Shown in pieces: positions 61,063-64,000 of a stretch of 64,000 bases of DNA. Both the position numbers and the translations under genes were made by a program. The stretch spans positions 1 to 64,000 of the forward strand of contig NZ_AMSG01000013.1 of NCBI RefSeq assembly GCF_000300875.1, read 5' to 3'. The notes beneath the pieces are model-generated. The model saw nothing but the letters and a program-made list of their open reading frames with translations, did not search any database and had not been told where the DNA came from. The stretch's first letter is position 1. Every line of letters starts with the position of its first letter. The stretch is from Galbibacter marinus. GTDB taxonomy: Bacteria > Bacteroidota > Bacteroidia > Flavobacteriales > Flavobacteriaceae.

Positions 61063-61782
61063 ATGCAATTGTTTTACGCACCCGATTTAGTTGAAACCTC
61101 CAAAGAATATCAATTTGATAAAGAAGAAAGTCGTCATATACATAAAGTCCTTCGCAAAACCATTGGAGACAGTCTTCATATTACCAATGGTAAGGGCTGG
61201 ATATTTGAGGCGAAAATTTTGGCATCGGATGCAAAACAATGCAGTGTTCAACTATTGAGTTCAACTTTTAAAAATCCTAGGCGTTATCGCCTTCATATGG
61301 CCGTTGCTCCCACTAAAATGAATGATCGTTTTGAATGGTTTTTAGAAAAAGCAACAGAAATTGGCATTGATGAAATCACTCCTATAATCTGTGATCATTC
61401 TGAACGAAAAGTGGTCAAATTAGAGCGTTATGAGAAAATCATTCAATCGGCCGCTAAACAGTCTCTAAATCCATATCTCCCTGTGCTGCACCCTCCACAA
61501 TCCTTTAGCGATCTGATAGGTAGTGTTTCAAAGCAGGCTGTAAATGAGCAACTCTTTATCGCTCACTGTGAAGACCAACAAAAGCAGACTTTGCAACAGG
61601 CTATAGAAAAACAACAAAGTGCGCTAATACTTATTGGTCCAGAAGGCGACTTTTCCCCTTCAGAAATAATCACTGCTTTGGCGAATGATTTTAAAGCAGT
61701 AAGTCTTGGTGACTCAAGACTAAGAACAGAGACAGCAGCTATAGTAGCTTGTCATACTTTCGCCCTAGTTAATCAGATTTAA
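61063..61782 (+). CDS. rsmE: 16S rRNA m3U1498 methyltransferase RsmE
   Basis: SPOUT-fold SAM methyltransferase for U1498 in 16S rRNA. 239 residues; N-terminal PUA-like region (about 1-70: HIHKVLRKTIGDSLHITNGKG), then the SPOUT domain with KATEIGIDEITPIICDHSERK, LIGPEGDFSPSE and the knot motif LGDSRLRTETAAIVA. It ends 1 base before the converging lrp-type gene stop, so their transcripts overlap. Confidence 0.95.
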   Translation: MQLFYAPDLVETSKEYQFDKEESRHIHKVLRKTIGDSLHITNGKGWIFEAKILASDAKQCSVQLLSSTFKNPRRYRLHMAVAPTKMNDRFEWFLEKATEIGIDEITPIICDHSERKVVKLERYEKIIQSAAKQSLNPYLPVLHPPQSFSDLIGSVSKQAVNEQLFIAHCEDQQKQTLQQAIEKQQSALILIGPEGDFSPSEIITALANDFKAVSLGDSRLRTETAAIVACHTFALVNQI

Positions 61783-61783
61783 A

Positions 61784-62254
61784 CTAAAGCTTTAAATCGG
61801 TAGTATTTTTCACCTCTTCAATCATAAACACACTATGTGTACTCCCAATATGGCTTAAGGTTGTTAACTTTGAGGTCATAAATTCTCTGTAGGCCTCCAT
61901 ATCAGGGACATTAATTTTCAACATATAATCATAATCACCACTTACGTGATAGCATTCTAGCACTTCTTGAAGCTGAACGACTTGTTTTTCAAAGTCCACA
62001 AGTTGCTCCTTTATATGTTTGGTTAACCTCACATGACAAAACACCACAAAGGCCATGTTCGTTTTATGACGATCAAGCAAGGCCGTATACTTTTGTATAA
62101 CCTTTTGCTTTTCCAATTTTTTAATACGTTCGTATACAGCAGTTTTAGACAAATTTAACTTAAGCGCTAACACCTTAGTTGTCTGCTTTGCATCGCTTTG
62201 AAGTAACTCTAGTAACCTTTTGTCAATCGGGTCAAGTTTAACGATCTGACTCAT
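61784..62254 (-). CDS. Lrp/AsnC-family transcription regulator
   Basis: 156 residues. N-terminal helix-turn-helix (about 8-55: RLLELLQSDAKQTTKVLALKLNLSKTAVYERIKKLEKQKVI) and the C-terminal RAM effector domain (about 68-145: CHVRLTKHIKEQLVDFEKQV, VLECYHVSGDYDYMLKI). It binds an amino acid or derived ligand. Divergent from a Cys/Met-metabolism PLP enzyme with 145 A/T-rich bases between, which include an AGAT/ATCT arm pair at 62318-62330 as a possible Lrp-type box. That enzyme is the likely target. Confidence 0.93.
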   Translation of the reverse strand: MSQIVKLDPIDKRLLELLQSDAKQTTKVLALKLNLSKTAVYERIKKLEKQKVIQKYTALLDRHKTNMAFVVFCHVRLTKHIKEQLVDFEKQVVQLQEVLECYHVSGDYDYMLKINVPDMEAYREFMTSKLTTLSHIGSTHSVFMIEEVKNTTDLKL

Positions 62255-62399
62255 ATTCTATTTTTAAAATTAAAACTGAACATATTTAGAACTATATACT
62301 AATATATAAAATTATATAGATCATTAATCTAATAATTCAAAATCGTATTGATAAATAAACTTAAAATTTAGTACTTTATAGAATAAAAAGTAATAAAAC

Positions 62400-63599
62400 A
62401 TGAAGTTTAAACCAGCAAATAATATTCAAGATTTACAGTATTTCGGAGAATTTGGAGGTGTCAATCCTTCTATTTCAGATTCTTCTACTTATACGTTCCT
62501 TTCTGCAAAAACAATGTTTGACACCTTCGAAGGCAATACCGAGGGATGTTATCTTTACAGTAGACATTCCTCCCCATCAAACCTATATTTAGGTGAGGCT
62601 TTAGCAGCTATGGAAAACACGGAAACAGCCAATGTAACCGCTAGTGGAATGGGTGCTATTACGGCCACAATATTTCAACTTTGTAATGCAGGTGATCATA
62701 TCGTCTCAAGTAGGACCATCTATGGTGGCACGTATGCTTTTATGAAGAATTTCTTACCCAAATTCAATATTAAGTGCAGTTTTGTCGACAGTACAGACCT
62801 TAATGCTGTTGAACAGAGCATCACAAAGAAAACTAAAATGATCTACTGTGAAACTCTGAGTAATCCCTTGTTGGAAGTCTCAGATATAGCAGCTCTATCC
62901 AAATTGGCAAAGAAATATGACCTTCCACTAGTTGTCGATAACACCTTCTCACCACTTAGCATCACTCCCGCGGTATTGGGTGCGGATATTGTAATTCACA
63001 GCCTTACTAAATTCATCAACGGAAGTAGTGACGCAGTAGGTGGTGTGGTGTGTGCAAGTAAAGATTTTTGCTTGAGCTTAAAGGATGTAAATCAAGGCGC
63101 AGGTATGCTATTAGGAAGTACTCTTGACAGCATAAGAGCGTCCTCCATCCTAAAAAACCTAAGAACACTTCACATAAGAATTAAAAAGCATAGTGAAAAC
63201 GCCCTCTACCTTGCTGAAAACTTCGAAAAAGCTGGATTAAAAGTAGTTTACCCAGGATTACCCTCGCACCCGGGTCACGAGAAATTCAAAAAACAGATGA
63301 ATTCAGAATACGGTTTTGGTGGATTACTCACCTTAGATGTTGGCAGCTTGGAAAAAGCCAATGAACTTATGGAAATGATGCAAAAAGAAAACCTAGGATA
63401 CCTAGCGGTAAGTTTAGGGTTTTACAAAACATTATTTAGCGCATCTGGAAGTTCTACCTCCTCTGAAATTCCTGAAGAAGAACAACGAGAAATGGGACTT
63501 AGTGATGGTCTTATCCGATTCTCCATTGGAATAGATAATGACATCAATAGAACATGTGAACTTATGATGGACTGCATGAAAAAGTTAGAAATCCTATAA
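62400..63599 (+). CDS. Cys/Met-metabolism PLP enzyme (methionine gamma-lyase or cystathionine gamma-synthase type)
   Basis: 399-residue fold-type I PLP enzyme. YSRHSSPSNLYLGEALAAMENTE (about 53-75) and SGMGAITATIFQLCNAGDHIV hold the substrate-side and phosphate-site residues; PLP-lysine in VIHSLTKFINGSSDAVGG (about 197-214). The C-terminal half has FSASGSSTSSEIPEEEQ and ends in DCMKKLEIL. Family members split into lyases and synthases with no safe diagnostic residue visible by eye; divergence from an Lrp regulator suggests amino acid catabolism (methionine gamma-lyase) as more likely. Possible substrate of RidA chemistry through released 2-aminoacrylate-type products. Confidence 0.85.
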   Translation: MKFKPANNIQDLQYFGEFGGVNPSISDSSTYTFLSAKTMFDTFEGNTEGCYLYSRHSSPSNLYLGEALAAMENTETANVTASGMGAITATIFQLCNAGDHIVSSRTIYGGTYAFMKNFLPKFNIKCSFVDSTDLNAVEQSITKKTKMIYCETLSNPLLEVSDIAALSKLAKKYDLPLVVDNTFSPLSITPAVLGADIVIHSLTKFINGSSDAVGGVVCASKDFCLSLKDVNQGAGMLLGSTLDSIRASSILKNLRTLHIRIKKHSENALYLAENFEKAGLKVVYPGLPSHPGHEKFKKQMNSEYGFGGLLTLDVGSLEKANELMEMMQKENLGYLAVSLGFYKTLFSASGSSTSSEIPEEEQREMGLSDGLIRFSIGIDNDINRTCELMMDCMKKLEIL

Positions 63600-63644
63600 T
63601 ACACTTTTCTATCAAATAACTCAATTAAGTGTTAATAACTAAAT

Positions 63645-63709
63645 GAGGTTGTGGTATTCTATCAAAGTTGAGGGTTAAATTAAAAAACATATAGATCAAC
63701 CACAGCCTC
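63645..63709. other. Long-loop inverted repeat downstream of the PLP enzyme
   Basis: GAGGTTGTGGT (63645-63655) and ACCACAGCCTC (63699-63709): ten Watson-Crick pairs and one G-U (in RNA) around a 43-base A-rich loop, in the 269-base gap before nhaC. It lacks a T-run. The remaining gap shows no coding frame. Confidence 0.35.
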
Positions 63710-63868
63710 TACTACTATATTTAAATCGAGATAGTTACCACTACAATGAGGATAAAGAAAACCTTCAGATCTCCAAGAATAAATTTAAATCTTAATTCTC
63801 TTGGTTCGAATTCTATAAAATCTTTGTATTTTTCCGCTTATTTATTCTACTAAAGTACCGCCTAATTA

Positions 63869-64000
63869 ATGAAAGACGAAAAGATTATTCAGAATAAAGA
63901 GCTCTCTATCTGGGAAGCATTACTTCCAGTGATTATTCTAGTGGCACTACTTGCCTTTAATGTATTTGTTTATGGGGATGATTCCTTGGGAGGCTCGAAC
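63869..64000 (+). CDS. Na+/H+ antiporter NhaC family, N-terminal fragment
   Basis: The last 132 bases open with ATG and give MKDEKIIQNKELSIWEALLP, a first hydrophobic helix (PVIILVALLAFNVFVYG) and GDDSLGGSN at the edge. This N-terminus is characteristic of NhaC-type sodium/proton antiporters of Bacteroidota. Only 44 codons are inside the window, so the family call rests on the N-terminal pattern. Confidence 0.7.
   Translation, partial: MKDEKIIQNKELSIWEALLPVIILVALLAFNVFVYGDDSLGGSN

Overview
The window is a 64 kb stretch of AT-rich, gene-dense chromosome from a member of the Bacteroidota, most likely the class Flavobacteriia (family Flavobacteriaceae). The support is a SusC/SusD pair, a secreted protein with a type IX secretion C-terminal sorting domain, bacillithiol synthase BshA, a Nudix-type sugar regulator, TANNTTTG promoter elements in front of several genes, almost no Shine-Dalgarno sequences, and several genes that can only start at TTG. 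I see no rRNA, tRNA, CRISPR array, insertion sequence or prophage. Both edges cut genes: an unidentified C-terminus at the left and a NhaC-like Na+/H+ antiporter start at the right.

Layout. 0-10 kb: an NtrC-type response regulator without a DNA-binding domain, a NatAB-like ABC exporter, the grpE-dnaJ chaperone operon, a YceI lipoprotein, an epimerase, mnmD with a DUF4920 lipoprotein, and ilvE. 10-16 kb: small membrane proteins, a fluoride channel, then a nitrogen block (PII protein, AmtB, outer-membrane porin) closed by a UUCG-loop terminator. 16-20 kb: a surface operon of a four-FN3 protein, a type IX-exported tyrosinase and a small unknown secreted protein. 20.5-23.4 kb: three overlapping genes (PglC-like phosphoglycosyl transferase, PglD-like acetyltransferase, FAD/NAD(P) oxidoreductase) with no other polysaccharide genes beside them. 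23.5-26.5 kb: an ECF sigma factor, a probable anti-sigma protein and two repetitive DUF4097/GIN-type envelope proteins. 26.6-31.2 kb: trxB and a galactose locus (galK-galT) divergent from a Nudix-winged-helix regulator, with a clear palindromic operator between them.

31-44 kb: a long minus-strand run (amidase, MlaD-like protein, membrane Fe-S protein, HAD phosphatase, CCG protein, conserved unknown, GH3/beta-lactamase fusion, BshA) concerned with the cell wall, lipid transport, redox and thiols; it is divergent from lptD and ridA. 44-55 kb: a DeoR regulator beside a perfect 46-bp palindrome, a SusC-SusD-GHL10 locus that could import peptidoglycan-type glycans, an N-acetylhexosamine-type kinase, gapA and pfkA. 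55-64 kb: a 1480-residue TamB, tsaD, rsmE, an Lrp regulator divergent from a Cys/Met-metabolism PLP enzyme, and the nhaC start.

Most genes are ordinary for the group. The parts that look least explained are the FN3-tyrosinase-unknown operon, the orphan PglC/PglD/oxidoreductase cassette, the minimal SusCD-GHL10 locus, two strong operator-like inverted repeats (grpE promoter and galK/regulator region), and the loopless 46-bp palindrome.
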